A DNA stretch of 64,000 nt, taken from Pseudomonas sp. Irchel 3H7. GTDB lineage: Bacteria; Pseudomonadota; Gammaproteobacteria; Pseudomonadales; Pseudomonadaceae. The position numbers were made by a program, and so were the translations under genes. This document shows positions 39,387 to 50,334 of the stretch, piece by piece. The notes under the pieces were generated by a model. That model was not told the origin of the DNA, made no database searches, and saw only the letters and a list, made by a program, of their open reading frames with translations. Within the stretch, counting starts at the first letter, position 1. Each line of letters begins with the position of its first letter. The stretch covers positions 551,904 to 615,903 of the forward strand of contig NZ_FYEA01000002.1 of NCBI RefSeq assembly GCF_900187605.1, given 5' to 3'.

Positions 39387-39406
39387 AAATGAGAGTGATT
39401 CTATTT
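39387..39406. promoter_or_regulatory. Probable Fur box upstream of the ECF sigma gene
   Basis: AAATGAGAGTGATTCTATTT resembles the Pseudomonas iron-box form AATGAGAATGATTATCATTT, best in its left half. It lies about 30 bases upstream of the sigma-factor ATG. Fur with iron would repress the sigma/anti-sigma pair here. It was matched by eye, not scored. Confidence 0.6.
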
Positions 39407-39448
39407 AACTTGCGCGCCGAGACAAAGCCTTTTTATCCAAGACGGCTT

Positions 39449-40348
39449 TCATGAGCGCTTCAAGGTCTCGCTCGGCAACTCCTTGAACAACGCCCGGTAA
39501 CTGCTGGAAAACCTTCCCAAATGCCAGAACGACCACTGCATCGCCACCTCGGCAACTGTAGTTTCCGTGGGCCGGCGCTTGAGCAATTCGCGGTGTGCAC
39601 TGTTCAATCGGCGAAGGCGCAGCCAGTGACTTGGCGTCATGCCGGTGTAGGCCTTGAAGGCTTGTTGCAACTGGCGCAGTGGCACGCCCGCAACGTGCGA
39701 CAGTTCGAGCAGATTGACGGTGTCTTCCGGCGAATCCGCCGCCCACTCTCCCACCCGTTTCATGATCATTCGCTCTTCGGTGCGCCGCTGTAACCCACCG
39801 CGATCAAGACTTGTATGAGCGTTGTCGAGGATGAACAGACAGTCTTCCAGCAGCTGCTGTGTCAGCGCATCTTTATCAAGCGGATCAATAGCTTGCGACA
39901 ACTTTGTGAGAATCGAGCTTAACCAGCGACTGAACAAGGCGTTCTGCCCGCAATTGAGTTGCGTCATGAACAAGCCTTCGAGTTTCGCCACATTCAGACC
40001 GTGCTGACGGACAAACTCCGGGCCGAACACGACGGCGATTTCCTGATAGTTCTCCGGGGTGATCCAGATGTTGCGGCTGTCTTCATTGAGCAGGTACAGC
40101 GCGTTGTCACTTCGATCAAAACAGAACGCCAAAGCACCCGATGGCGCACTGAAATTCTGCTCGACCCGGGTGTTCATCTGCTCTTCGTAGACCTCGACAC
40201 CCTGCAGATCCAGATAGCGGATCTGCCCGGCGAAATGACCCGGCGACATCTGTTGGTAATGCTGGACCCAGCCCGGTGTGGCGCGGACTTGCTCAGCCAC
40301 ATCGGCGGTGTTGAATGCTTGAACCTGGAGCGGATTGCACGTTGTCAT
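39449..40348 (-). CDS. AraC-family transcriptional regulator next to polyamine genes
   Basis: A 299-residue regulator. The first 180 residues form a sensor without recognisable motifs. The C-terminal AraC part has LLELSHVAGVPLRQLQQAFKAYTGMTP and VAEVAMQWSFWHLGRFSSSYRALFKE (the latter shown in pieces VAEVAMQWSFWHLG, RFSSSYRALFKE). The ATG at 40348 is chosen because it lies just before the divergent promoter; the frame is open much further but only as a shadow of the ligase gene on the other strand. It is divergent from the ligase gene across 162 bp and is likely its activator. Confidence 0.84.
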   Translation of the reverse strand: MTTCNPLQVQAFNTADVAEQVRATPGWVQHYQQMSPGHFAGQIRYLDLQGVEVYEEQMNTRVEQNFSAPSGALAFCFDRSDNALYLLNEDSRNIWITPENYQEIAVVFGPEFVRQHGLNVAKLEGLFMTQLNCGQNALFSRWLSSILTKLSQAIDPLDKDALTQQLLEDCLFILDNAHTSLDRGGLQRRTEERMIMKRVGEWAADSPEDTVNLLELSHVAGVPLRQLQQAFKAYTGMTPSHWLRLRRLNSAHRELLKRRPTETTVAEVAMQWSFWHLGRFSSSYRALFKELPSETLKRS

Positions 40349-40510
40349 GGGGTGACCTTGCGCACTCTTTTGGTGCGCTTTGGTGCTGCTTAAAGTGGAT
40401 AGATGGAACTGCAAGGCTCGCCCAAGATAGTCGTCAACGCGCCACAGGGGAAGGGGCGGAAGATGAAACCCGCCCTCCCCGGCGTCTATAAAACCAATAA
40501 CGAGGTCTTT

Positions 40511-41869
40511 ATGAATGCCCCTTTCGATCAGCTGTTCACGTGGCTGAAAGATCACAAGATTACCGAAGTCGAATGTGTGGTCAGCGACTTGACCGGCATT
40601 GCCCGCGGCAAGATCGCACCGACCAACAAGTTCCTGCATGAGCGAGGCATGCGTCTGCCGGAAAGTGTGCTGCTGCAAACGGTAACCGGGGATTTTGTCG
40701 ACGACGACATCTACTACGACCTGCTCGATCCTGCCGATATCGATATGGTCTGCAAGCCCGTGGCTGACGCGGTCTACGTGATTCCATGGGCGATCGAGCC
40801 GACCGCCATCGTCATTCACGATACCTTCGACAAGTTCGGCAACCCGATCGAACTGTCGCCGCGCAACGTGCTGAAAAAAGTCCTGCAGCTGTACACCGAT
40901 AAAGGCTGGAAGCCCATTGTTGCGCCGGAAATGGAGTTCTACCTGACCCAACGCTGCGAAGACCCGGACTTGCCGCTCAAGGCACCATTGGGCCGCTCGG
41001 GCCGTGCAGAAAGCGGTCGGCAGTCGTTCTCCATTGATGCTGCCAACGAATTCGATCCGTTGTTCGAAGACGTCTATGACTGGTGCGAACTGCAAGGACT
41101 GGATCTGGACACGCTGATCCACGAAGACGGCCCGGCGCAGATGGAAATCAACTTCCGTCACGGCGACGCCCTCGATCTGGCCGACCAGATCACCGTGTTC
41201 AAACGCACCATGCGAGAGGCCGCGCTCAAGCACAACGTCGCCGCGACCTTCATGGCCAAGCCGATCGGCGATGAGCCGGGCAGCGCCATGCACATCCACC
41301 AGAGCGTGGTGGACATCGCCACTGGCAAACCGATTTTCGCCAATGAAGACGGGCAGATGAGCGAGCTGTTCCTGCATTACATCGGCGGTTTGCAGAAGTA
41401 CATCCCGAAAGTGCTGCCGATGTTCGCGCCCAACGTCAACTCGTTCCGCCGCTTCCTGCCGGACACTTCTGCACCGGTCAACGTCGAATGGGGCGAAGAA
41501 AACCGCACCGTCGGTTTGCGTGTGCCGACTTCCAGTCCGGAAGCCATGCGCGTGGAAAACCGCTTGCCGGGCGCCGATGCCAACCCGTACCTGGCGATTG
41601 CCGCGAGCCTGCTCTGCGGTTACATCGGCATGGTCGAAGGCATCGCGCCGAGCGCTGCGGTCCAGGGCCGCGCTTACGAACGCCGCAATCTGCGCCTGCC
41701 GATCACCATCGAGGAAGCGCTGACGCAGATGGAAGAATGCGAAGCCGTAGCGCAATACCTTGGCGACAAGTTCGTCCGTGGCTATGTCGCGGTGAAACGT
41801 GCCGAGCATGAAAACTTCAAGCGCGTGATCAGCTCGTGGGAGCGTGAGTTCCTGATGCTCAGCGTTTAA
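40511..41869 (+). CDS. Glutamine synthetase-family gamma-glutamyl-amine ligase (PuuA/PauA-like)
   Basis: A 452-residue member of the GlnA superfamily. Metal and ATP-binding residues are visible in APEMEFYLT, DGPAQMEINFRHGD, GSAMHIHQSV and WGEENRTVGLRVP. The N-terminal VVSDLTGIARGK is typical of the PuuA-like branch rather than of housekeeping GlnA. It probably joins glutamate to a polyamine such as putrescine, the first step of the gamma-glutamyl route. The ATG at 40511 (MNAPFDQLF) has GAGG nine bases upstream. The PotF-like binding protein and PuuB-like oxidase that follow on the same strand support a polyamine role. The exact amine is not known. Confidence 0.87.
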   Translation: MNAPFDQLFTWLKDHKITEVECVVSDLTGIARGKIAPTNKFLHERGMRLPESVLLQTVTGDFVDDDIYYDLLDPADIDMVCKPVADAVYVIPWAIEPTAIVIHDTFDKFGNPIELSPRNVLKKVLQLYTDKGWKPIVAPEMEFYLTQRCEDPDLPLKAPLGRSGRAESGRQSFSIDAANEFDPLFEDVYDWCELQGLDLDTLIHEDGPAQMEINFRHGDALDLADQITVFKRTMREAALKHNVAATFMAKPIGDEPGSAMHIHQSVVDIATGKPIFANEDGQMSELFLHYIGGLQKYIPKVLPMFAPNVNSFRRFLPDTSAPVNVEWGEENRTVGLRVPTSSPEAMRVENRLPGADANPYLAIAASLLCGYIGMVEGIAPSAAVQGRAYERRNLRLPITIEEALTQMEECEAVAQYLGDKFVRGYVAVKRAEHENFKRVISSWEREFLMLSV

Positions 41870-41889
41870 GACCTTCGTTGTCTGTACCA

Positions 41890-41966
41890 CCGCTATCGCG
41901 AGCAGGCTCACTCCTACAGGGGGAATGCATTCCAAAATTTAGGAGTGAGCCTGCTCGCGATGGCGG
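41890..41966. repeat. REP pair after the ligase gene
   Basis: CCGCTATCGCGAGCAGGCTC at 41890 is inverted at 41940-41966 (TAGGAGTGAGCCTGCTCGCG and the following ATGGCGG), with a 23-base spacer. It is the same REP family as at 18681 and 59136. It separates the ligase gene from the binding-protein gene. Confidence 0.8.
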
Positions 41967-41993
41967 CAGCTCAAACAGCAAAGAACCACCTGA

Positions 41994-44407
<2,414 letters not shown>

Positions 44408-44433
44408 CAGCACAAGCAGCGCTGTCGCGATCT

Positions 44434-44535
44434 GATCGTTCCCACGCTCTGCGTGGGAACGCAGCCCGTGACGCTCCGCGTCACTGGACGCAGAGCGTCC
44501 GTTGAGGCATTCCCACGCAGAGCATGGGAACGATC
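44434..44535. repeat. Four-hairpin palindromic repeat element
   Basis: A 102-bp element bounded by GATCGTTCCCACGC and its inverse. It holds four successive small palindromes, each with a three-base loop: TTCCCACGC/GCGTGGGAA at 44439-44459, GTGACGC/GCGTCAC at 44468-44484, GGACGC/GCGTCC at 44486-44500, and TTCCCACGC/GCATGGGAA at 44510-44530. Hairpins 1 and 4 are inverted copies, so the entire element is itself an inverted repeat. It lies between the oxidase and pqiB genes. Confidence 0.85.
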
Positions 44536-44645
44536 ATCAAGCGCAGGTGAGCTATTCGCATTTGCTCTATCGCCAAGCACTTCTATATTGATGAGGTGCT
44601 TTTGCGTTCCTGACGCTCAGTGCCCATTCAATTGAGGAGACATGG

Positions 44646-46301
44646 ATGAAGTCGTCAGCCACCGACGAGCCGCGAGCGCCAGGCCAAGCCCCCGTCAAAA
44701 CCCGCCGGTTCGGCATCTCACTCGTCTGGATCGTGCCGATCGTGGCGGTGCTCGTGGGCATTTCGCTGGTGGTGCACAACATCATGCAGGAGGGGCCGAC
44801 CATCGTGGTCACCTTCAAGACCGGCAGTGGTCTGACGGCCAATAAGACCGAAGTCAAATACCGCAACGTGGTCATTGGCCAAGTCACCGACGTCGAGTTG
44901 AGCGACGACCAGAAAAGCGTCAACGCGACGATCAAACTGGCCAAACAGGCCGAAACCTTCACTCGCGAAGACTCGCAATTCTGGGTAGTGCGCCCACGTA
45001 TCGGCGCAGGCGGTGTGTCAGGCATCGACACGCTGCTGTCTGGCGACTACATCGGTGCCGACATCGGCCAGTCCAATTCCCGCGCGAAGAACTTCAAAGG
45101 TCTGGAAAACCCGCCACCGATCACCTACGGCGAGCCGGGCAAGCGTTTCATGTTGCACACCCAGGATCTCGGTTCGCTGGACATCGGTTCACCGGTTTAT
45201 TACCGCAAGATCCCTGTCGGCCAGGTCGTCACCTACGAGCTGGCGCCTGACGGTAAAGGCGTGAACATCGAAGTATTCATTCACGCGCCCAACGATGCGT
45301 TCGTCACCGAAAACACCCGATTCTGGAACGCCAGTGGCATCGACGTCAGCGTCGGCGCCAACGGTTTTCAGGTGAAAACCGAATCCCTGTCCTCCATGCT
45401 GGTGGGCGGCATCGCTTTTCGCGCCCCGGATTACAGCCCCAACGACGTCGCCGCCGCCGATGACAAAGACTTCGAACTGTTCGCCGACCAGACCACCGCC
45501 CTCGCCCCGCCCAATGGCAAGGCGCAATACCTGAGTCTGCGTTTCGACCAATCCCTGCGCGGCTTGAAGGTCGGCGCACCGGTGGAATTCCTCGGCATGG
45601 AAATCGGTCGGGTGGTGGCGATCAATCTGGATTTCGACGCGAAAAAACGCAGCTTCCCGCTTAACGTCGGCATCGTTATTTACCCGCAACGTTTGGGCAT
45701 GGCTTACGGAAAAATGCTCACCGCGTTCAAGCATGATCCCAACGATGAGGCCGCCGGCATTCGTCTGATGGGCACCTTCATCGACAATGGCCTGCGCGCC
45801 CAGGCCCGCAGTGGCAACCTGCTGACGGGGCAACTGTACGTGGCGCTGGACTTCTTCCCGAAAGCCGAAAAAGTTGCCTTTGACCCCACGGCGCGCCCGG
45901 TGGTGATTCCAACCGTGCCCGGCAGCCTCGAACAGCTGCAGGAAAAACTCGAAGCCGTGGTCGACAAGCTCAACAAGTTGCCGGTCGATCGCATCGCCAG
46001 CAACCTCGACAGCAATCTGGTCGAGCTGCGCAAAGGCCTGACCCAGTTCAACGCCAAGACTCTGCCGGGCGTGCAGAGCACTCTGGCCGACGTCAGCAAG
46101 ACCTTGCAGTCCGCCAGCTCGACCCTGGCCGAAGATTCGCCGCAACGCGAGAAACTCACGGAAACCCTCGACGAACTCGGGCGTATGTCGCGTTCGCTGC
46201 GGGAGCTGTCGGATTACCTCGGCCGGCATCCTGAGTCGCTGATTCGCGGTCGCCCCGATAACGCCGCGCCACTGGATCTGAAAGGACCACCGCGCAATTG
46301 A
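44646..46301 (+). CDS. pqiB: Paraquat-inducible protein B, MCE-domain envelope lipid-transport protein
   Basis: A 551-residue protein with one N-terminal membrane helix (residues about 22-46, ISLVWIVPIVAVLVGISLVV) and three MCE/MlaD domains: about 50-140 (IVVTFKTGSGLTANKTEVKYR, split as IVVTFKTGSGLT and NKTEVKYR), about 165-270 (FMLHTQDLGSLDIGSPVYYR) and about 290-400 (LSLRFDQSLRGLKVGAPVEF). A C-terminal helical coiled coil (LEQLQEKLEAVVDKLNKL) follows. PqiB forms a periplasm-spanning tube thought to move lipids between membranes. GGAGA precedes the ATG by six bases. Normally pqiA genes lie upstream, but here the upstream gene is an oxidase. pqiC follows after 17 bases. Confidence 0.9.
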   Translation: MKSSATDEPRAPGQAPVKTRRFGISLVWIVPIVAVLVGISLVVHNIMQEGPTIVVTFKTGSGLTANKTEVKYRNVVIGQVTDVELSDDQKSVNATIKLAKQAETFTREDSQFWVVRPRIGAGGVSGIDTLLSGDYIGADIGQSNSRAKNFKGLENPPPITYGEPGKRFMLHTQDLGSLDIGSPVYYRKIPVGQVVTYELAPDGKGVNIEVFIHAPNDAFVTENTRFWNASGIDVSVGANGFQVKTESLSSMLVGGIAFRAPDYSPNDVAAADDKDFELFADQTTALAPPNGKAQYLSLRFDQSLRGLKVGAPVEFLGMEIGRVVAINLDFDAKKRSFPLNVGIVIYPQRLGMAYGKMLTAFKHDPNDEAAGIRLMGTFIDNGLRAQARSGNLLTGQLYVALDFFPKAEKVAFDPTARPVVIPTVPGSLEQLQEKLEAVVDKLNKLPVDRIASNLDSNLVELRKGLTQFNAKTLPGVQSTLADVSKTLQSASSTLAEDSPQREKLTETLDELGRMSRSLRELSDYLGRHPESLIRGRPDNAAPLDLKGPPRN

Positions 46302-46318
46302 GCACAGGAGCTAACCCA

Positions 46319-46873
46319 ATGGCTTTACCGCTGAAGATCACCGTGCTCGCTGCCTTCATGCTGCTGGGCGCGTGCCGCAGCGACCCGATCAGCTTTCACA
46401 CCCTGACGCCGGTGCAGATCGCCAACACCCGGACCGGCGCGCAGATTCCGATTGAAGCGCTGAGCGTGCCGCCGCAGGTCGACCGTGCACAAATCGTTAT
46501 CCGCCAGGGCAACAGCGGCCTGGCGATTCTGGAAACCGATTGGTGGGGGGCGACATTGGCAGATGAATTGCGCGGTGCACTGGCCGATCAATTGAGCAAT
46601 AGCAGTGGCCAAGGCAACGTTTCGGTGCGCATCGAAGTGCAACGCTTCGACTCGATCCCCGGTCAGTACGGCCTGATCGACGCGAAATGGCGCTTGCGTC
46701 CCGACGGCGCCACTGACAATGGCTTGCTGACCTGCCGTTCGACCCTACAAACACCGTCCGGCCCGACCATCGATGATCTGGTGGGCGCCCAGCAGCACAA
46801 CGTCAAACGCTTGGCCGAGCAGATCAGTCGGGCGGCCACCGGCAACGCGCGCACCTGCCCTTCGCCGTCCTGA
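46319..46873 (+). CDS. pqiC: PqiC-family lipoprotein (outer-membrane partner of PqiB)
   Basis: A 184-residue lipoprotein. MALPLKITVLAAFMLLGAC carries a lipobox (LLGAC) with the lipidated Cys at residue 19; the mature part SDPISFHTLTPVQ begins like other PqiC/ABC-type transport auxiliary lipoproteins. Later segments are IPIEALSVPPQVDRAQIV and WWGATLADELRGAL. It should sit in the outer membrane and receive the PqiB tube. AGGAG lies seven bases before the ATG at 46319; a TTG at 46298 would add seven residues before the signal peptide. Confidence 0.86.
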   Translation: MALPLKITVLAAFMLLGACRSDPISFHTLTPVQIANTRTGAQIPIEALSVPPQVDRAQIVIRQGNSGLAILETDWWGATLADELRGALADQLSNSSGQGNVSVRIEVQRFDSIPGQYGLIDAKWRLRPDGATDNGLLTCRSTLQTPSGPTIDDLVGAQQHNVKRLAEQISRAATGNARTCPSPS

Positions 46874-46879
46874 CGGGGC

Positions 46880-47818
46880 CTACAGATCGAAACGATCCAC
46901 CGCACGCCGCCGCTCGTTGTCATCACGCACATCGTAGTTGGCGGTGGTCTGGATGTTGCTGTGGTGTGCGAGCTTCTGCGCAATCGACAAATCATGCTCC
47001 TCGATCACCCGCGTGATAAACGAACGGCGGAAATCGTGCGGCATGATCTTCACCCCGACCTGCGTGCCACGCTGACGGGCGATGTAATAGATCGCGTGTT
47101 TGGTGATGCGCTCGCGGGTGATATGGCTGCCGCGACGGATGCGATTGAACAGAAAGGCATCGTCAGTCTCGCCTTCCTTGAGTTCTGAACGGCGCAGTTC
47201 CAGCCATGCATCGAGTTTGGCGAACGCCCAGGCCGGTGCGTACTTGATCAGTTGCTTATTGCCTTTGCCGGTGACGGTCAGGCTGCGCTCGGTGAAGTCG
47301 ACCTGATTCAAGTCCAGATCCACCGACTCCGATTTACGCATGCCGGTGCCGTACAACAACGCAATCACCGCCGCATCGCGCAGCCCTTGCGGGCGTGGAT
47401 CGGCGGCGCACACTTCCATCAGTTCGTGGATCAAAGTGCGCTTCAAGTTGCGCCCCTGCGACAGGCGCGTGCCGGCAATGGCTTTGACCGAACGCATCTT
47501 CAACAAGTGATCCTGACTGATCAGGCTCATGCGCCAGGCTTCATTCATCACCCCGCGCACGGCATTCACATACAGCGACGAGGTATTCGGTGCATAGCCG
47601 TCGGCGCGCAACGCGGCGACCAGTGCCACGACGTCTTCCGGTTGCAGCCCGTGCCAGGGAATTTCTTCGATATCCACGTCTTCGAAACCGAGGCGGTCCG
47701 CAGCGTCCTGCAAGACATAACGCATGGTCAGTTGGCTGGAAGGCGCCAGTCGCGCCAGATAAAGCGTCAGCGGATTAGTGTTCGACGGGATGGATGCAGT
47801 ACTCGACAAGTCAATCAA
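46880..47818 (-). CDS. Intact tyrosine recombinase/site-specific integrase
   Basis: A 312-residue recombinase with a SAM-like N-terminal domain (residues about 15-110) and a full catalytic domain: Arg in GTGMRKSES, Lys in TGKGNKQL, His-x-x-Arg in PHDFRRSF, His in LAHHSNIQTT and Tyr in ANYDVRDD. It should cut and rejoin DNA at a specific site. The start is a TTG at 47818, since the frame has a stop just upstream and the N-terminal residues up to LTLYLARLAPSS look like part of the fold. No phage, transposon or cargo genes surround it, and it ends seven bases from convergent pqiC. It may be a standing chromosomal recombinase rather than part of an element. Confidence 0.88.
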   Translation of the reverse strand: MIDLSSTASIPSNTNPLTLYLARLAPSSQLTMRYVLQDAADRLGFEDVDIEEIPWHGLQPEDVVALVAALRADGYAPNTSSLYVNAVRGVMNEAWRMSLISQDHLLKMRSVKAIAGTRLSQGRNLKRTLIHELMEVCAADPRPQGLRDAAVIALLYGTGMRKSESVDLDLNQVDFTERSLTVTGKGNKQLIKYAPAWAFAKLDAWLELRRSELKEGETDDAFLFNRIRRGSHITRERITKHAIYYIARQRGTQVGVKIMPHDFRRSFITRVIEEHDLSIAQKLAHHSNIQTTANYDVRDDNERRRAVDRFDL

Positions 47819-48172
47819 ACGAAACGGCCTTGAATAGAAAACAGTTCAACAAAACAACTTAAAAGTGCAAACAAACTTATATAAAGAGCGACTCTTCCGT
47901 AGGACTTTTCGATTAAAAGAGCCGATGAACGGAAGAAGTCTGAACGGTGGCTGTATGGCTTACAGATAGACGAATCGCCGACCGTTTTTTCATGTTCCTT
48001 TGACAAAAACGCGCATAACCTTAGTTACAACAGGTTGCCCCGAAAGGCCTGCAACCCTGCCGTCCGTGGACTTAAAAGTCAATCAGGCATTCCCCGGCCG
48101 GTATCTCAACCCTTTGAAATTCCGTGTTTTTCAGACAATCGGCTGAAGGATGGCTGTCGCCCCGAGGTTCTT
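47819..48172. other. Gap between the recombinase and arnB, with a long inverted repeat
   Basis: This 354-bp stretch separates the divergent recombinase and arn operon and must hold both promoters. It is AT-richer than its surroundings at the left end. At 47890-47940 an imperfect inverted repeat is present: GACTCTTCCGT against ACGGAAGAAGTC, enclosing CTTTT/AAAAG. A minus-strand 26-codon frame, 47993 to 47913 ([20 protein letters not shown] and onward), with AAAGGA just before its ATG, ends inside the repeat. PmrA/PhoP-type boxes would be expected before arnB. CTTAAAAGT occurs at 47858 and 48072, but I cannot identify a full direct repeat. Confidence 0.5.
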
Positions 48173-49321
48173 ATGAGTCAAGCGTTTCTGCCGTTTTCCC
48201 GGCCGAGTATCGGCGATGAAGAAATAGCCGCAGTTGAACAAGTACTGCGTTCGGGCTGGATTACTACAGGCCCTAAAAGCCAGGCACTGGAAGAACAGTT
48301 TGCCGACTATGTCGGCTGCAAGCATGCAGTGGCACTTTCCTCGGCCACCGGCGGCATGCACATTACCTTGCTGGCCTTGGGCATTGGCCCGGGTGACGAA
48401 GTCATCACCCCGTCGCAGACCTGGGTGTCGACCGCCAACATGATCTCGCTGCTCGGCGCCACACCGGTGTTCGTTGACGTTGATCGCGACACCTTGATGA
48501 CCGACGCCGCGCGCATCGAAGCCGCCATTACCCCACGCACCAAAGCAATCATTCCCGTGCATTACGCCGGCGCCGCGTTTGATCTCGATCCGCTGTATGC
48601 GCTGGCCGACAAGCACGGCATCGCGGTGATCGAAGACGCCGCGCACGCTGCCGGCACCCGCTACAAGGGGCGTCACGTCGGCGCGCAGGGCACGGCGATT
48701 TTCTCCTTCCATGCGATCAAGAACATGACCTGTGCCGAAGGCGCGATGTTCGTCACCGACGACGAAGCCTTGGCCAGCCGCGTGCGCATGCTCAAGTTCC
48801 ATGGTCTGGGCGTCGACGCCTACGATCGCCTGACCGGTGGCCGCAAGCCGCAGGCGCAAGTGATGGAGCCGGGGTTCAAATACAACCTCGCCGACATCAA
48901 CGCCGCGATTGCGCTGGTGCAACTGGAGCGTCTGGACGCAATCAACGCCCGCCGCACGGAACTGGCCGCCGCCTACCGGCAAAAACTCGAAGGCCTGCCG
49001 GTGCAACCGCTGGCCCTGCCCGCTTACGCACAAACCCACGCCTGGCACCTGTTCATCCTGCGCATCGACAGCGAGCGCTGCGGCATCGACCGCGAAGCCT
49101 TCATGCAAGGTTTGCAGGACCAAGGCATCGGCACCGGTATCCATTTCATCGCCACCCACTTGCACACCTGGTACCGCCAGCGTGATCCCGACCTCTACCT
49201 ACCCGACACCGAGTGGAACTCGGCGCGGCTGTGCTCGATTCCGTTGTTTCCCGACATGAGCGATCAAGACCTTGATCGCGTGGTCGGTGCCATCGCCACT
49301 CTTATGGACAAACGCCCGTGA
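48173..49321 (+). CDS. arnB: UDP-4-amino-4-deoxy-L-arabinose (UDP-Ara4N) aminotransferase
   Basis: A 382-residue PLP enzyme of the DegT/DnrJ/EryC1 family. The PLP-binding Lys is residue 183 in [29 protein letters not shown] supplies the ring-contacting Asp. It transfers an amino group from glutamate to UDP-4-keto-arabinose, a step toward Ara4N-lipid A and polymyxin resistance. The ATG at 48173 ([17 protein letters not shown]) matches the family and follows GAGG. It is the first gene of the arn operon. Its stop overlaps arnC as GTGA. Confidence 0.95.
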   Translation: MSQAFLPFSRPSIGDEEIAAVEQVLRSGWITTGPKSQALEEQFADYVGCKHAVALSSATGGMHITLLALGIGPGDEVITPSQTWVSTANMISLLGATPVFVDVDRDTLMTDAARIEAAITPRTKAIIPVHYAGAAFDLDPLYALADKHGIAVIEDAAHAAGTRYKGRHVGAQGTAIFSFHAIKNMTCAEGAMFVTDDEALASRVRMLKFHGLGVDAYDRLTGGRKPQAQVMEPGFKYNLADINAAIALVQLERLDAINARRTELAAAYRQKLEGLPVQPLALPAYAQTHAWHLFILRIDSERCGIDREAFMQGLQDQGIGTGIHFIATHLHTWYRQRDPDLYLPDTEWNSARLCSIPLFPDMSDQDLDRVVGAIATLMDKRP

Positions 49322-50334
49322 AACCCTATCCGATCCGCTGTGTGTCGATCGTTATCCCGGTCTACAACGAACAGGACAGCCTGCCGCAACTGCTGCGCCG
49401 CACCGAGGCGGCCTGCCGGATGCTGCGTCACGACTATGAAATCGTCCTCGTCGACGACGGCAGCCGTGACGAGTCCGCGAATATGCTGGAAGAAGCCGCA
49501 ACCCGTGAGGACAGCCCGTTCGTGGCGGTCATCCTCAACCGCAACTACGGCCAGCACGCAGCAATCATGGCCGGTTTCGAGCAGTGCAAAGGCGATGTGG
49601 TCATCACCCTCGACGCCGACCTGCAGAACCCGCCGGAAGAAATCCCCCGGCTGGTTGCTGAAGCGGAAAAGGGTTACGACGTGGTCGGCACCGTGCGCGG
49701 CAACCGTCAGGATTCGGCCCTGCGCCGCTATCCGTCGAAGCTGATCAACCTCGCCGTGCAGCGCTCTACGGGAGTCGCCATGAGCGACTACGGCTGCATG
49801 CTCCGCGCTTACCGGCGGACGATCATCGACGCGATGCTCGCCTGCCGTGAACGCAGCACCTTCATTCCGATTCTGGCCAACAGTTTCGCCCGCCACACCA
49901 CCGAAATTGTCGTCGCCCACGCCGAGCGTGAGCACGGCGATTCGAAGTACAGCCCGATGCGTTTGATCAATCTGATGTTCGACCTGATCACCTGCATGAC
50001 CACCACACCTTTGCGCCTGCTGAGCATCGTCGGTTTCACCATGGCCGGGCTTGGATTGCTGTTTGCCTTCGCGTTGATCGTCATGCGCCTGGCGTTCGGT
50101 GCCGGCTGGGCCGGTGACGGCATGTTCGTACTGTTCGCCGTGCTGTTTGTGTTCACCGGTGGCCAGTTCATCGGCATGGGCCTGCTCGGTGAATACCTCG
50201 GGCGCATGTACAGCGACGTGCGCGCCCGCCCGCGTTTCTTCGTTGAAAAAGTCTTGCGCGGCCAACCCGCCATGCCGCCGCGCGCCATCACCGTCGACGG
50301 TCTCTCCTCCTCCAATGATCAGGTTCTCTCATGA
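49318..50334 (+). CDS. arnC: Undecaprenyl-phosphate 4-deoxy-4-formamido-L-arabinose transferase
   Basis: A 338-residue family 2 glycosyltransferase starting at GTG 49318. The N-terminal GT-A part has [29 protein letters not shown] and [17 protein letters not shown] with the metal-binding Asp pair. Two C-terminal helices ([20 protein letters not shown] and [17 protein letters not shown]) anchor it in the inner membrane. It loads formyl-Ara4N onto undecaprenyl phosphate. It overlaps arnB upstream and arnA downstream by four bases each. Confidence 0.95.
   Translation: MKPYPIRCVSIVIPVYNEQDSLPQLLRRTEAACRMLRHDYEIVLVDDGSRDESANMLEEAATREDSPFVAVILNRNYGQHAAIMAGFEQCKGDVVITLDADLQNPPEEIPRLVAEAEKGYDVVGTVRGNRQDSALRRYPSKLINLAVQRSTGVAMSDYGCMLRAYRRTIIDAMLACRERSTFIPILANSFARHTTEIVVAHAEREHGDSKYSPMRLINLMFDLITCMTTTPLRLLSIVGFTMAGLGLLFAFALIVMRLAFGAGWAGDGMFVLFAVLFVFTGGQFIGMGLLGEYLGRMYSDVRARPRFFVEKVLRGQPAMPPRAITVDGLSSSNDQVLS

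Noticed and set aside
40349..41935. A 529-codon upstream extension of the AraC regulator frame on the minus strand
   Set aside because: It runs antisense through the glutamine-synthetase-family gene. The ATG at 40348 gives a normal-length regulator.
47815..48006. A 63-codon minus-strand frame with a hydrophobic stretch near its end
   Set aside because: Its start is a TTG without a ribosome site, and it overlaps the recombinase start. The hydrophobic part may come from AT-rich noncoding DNA.
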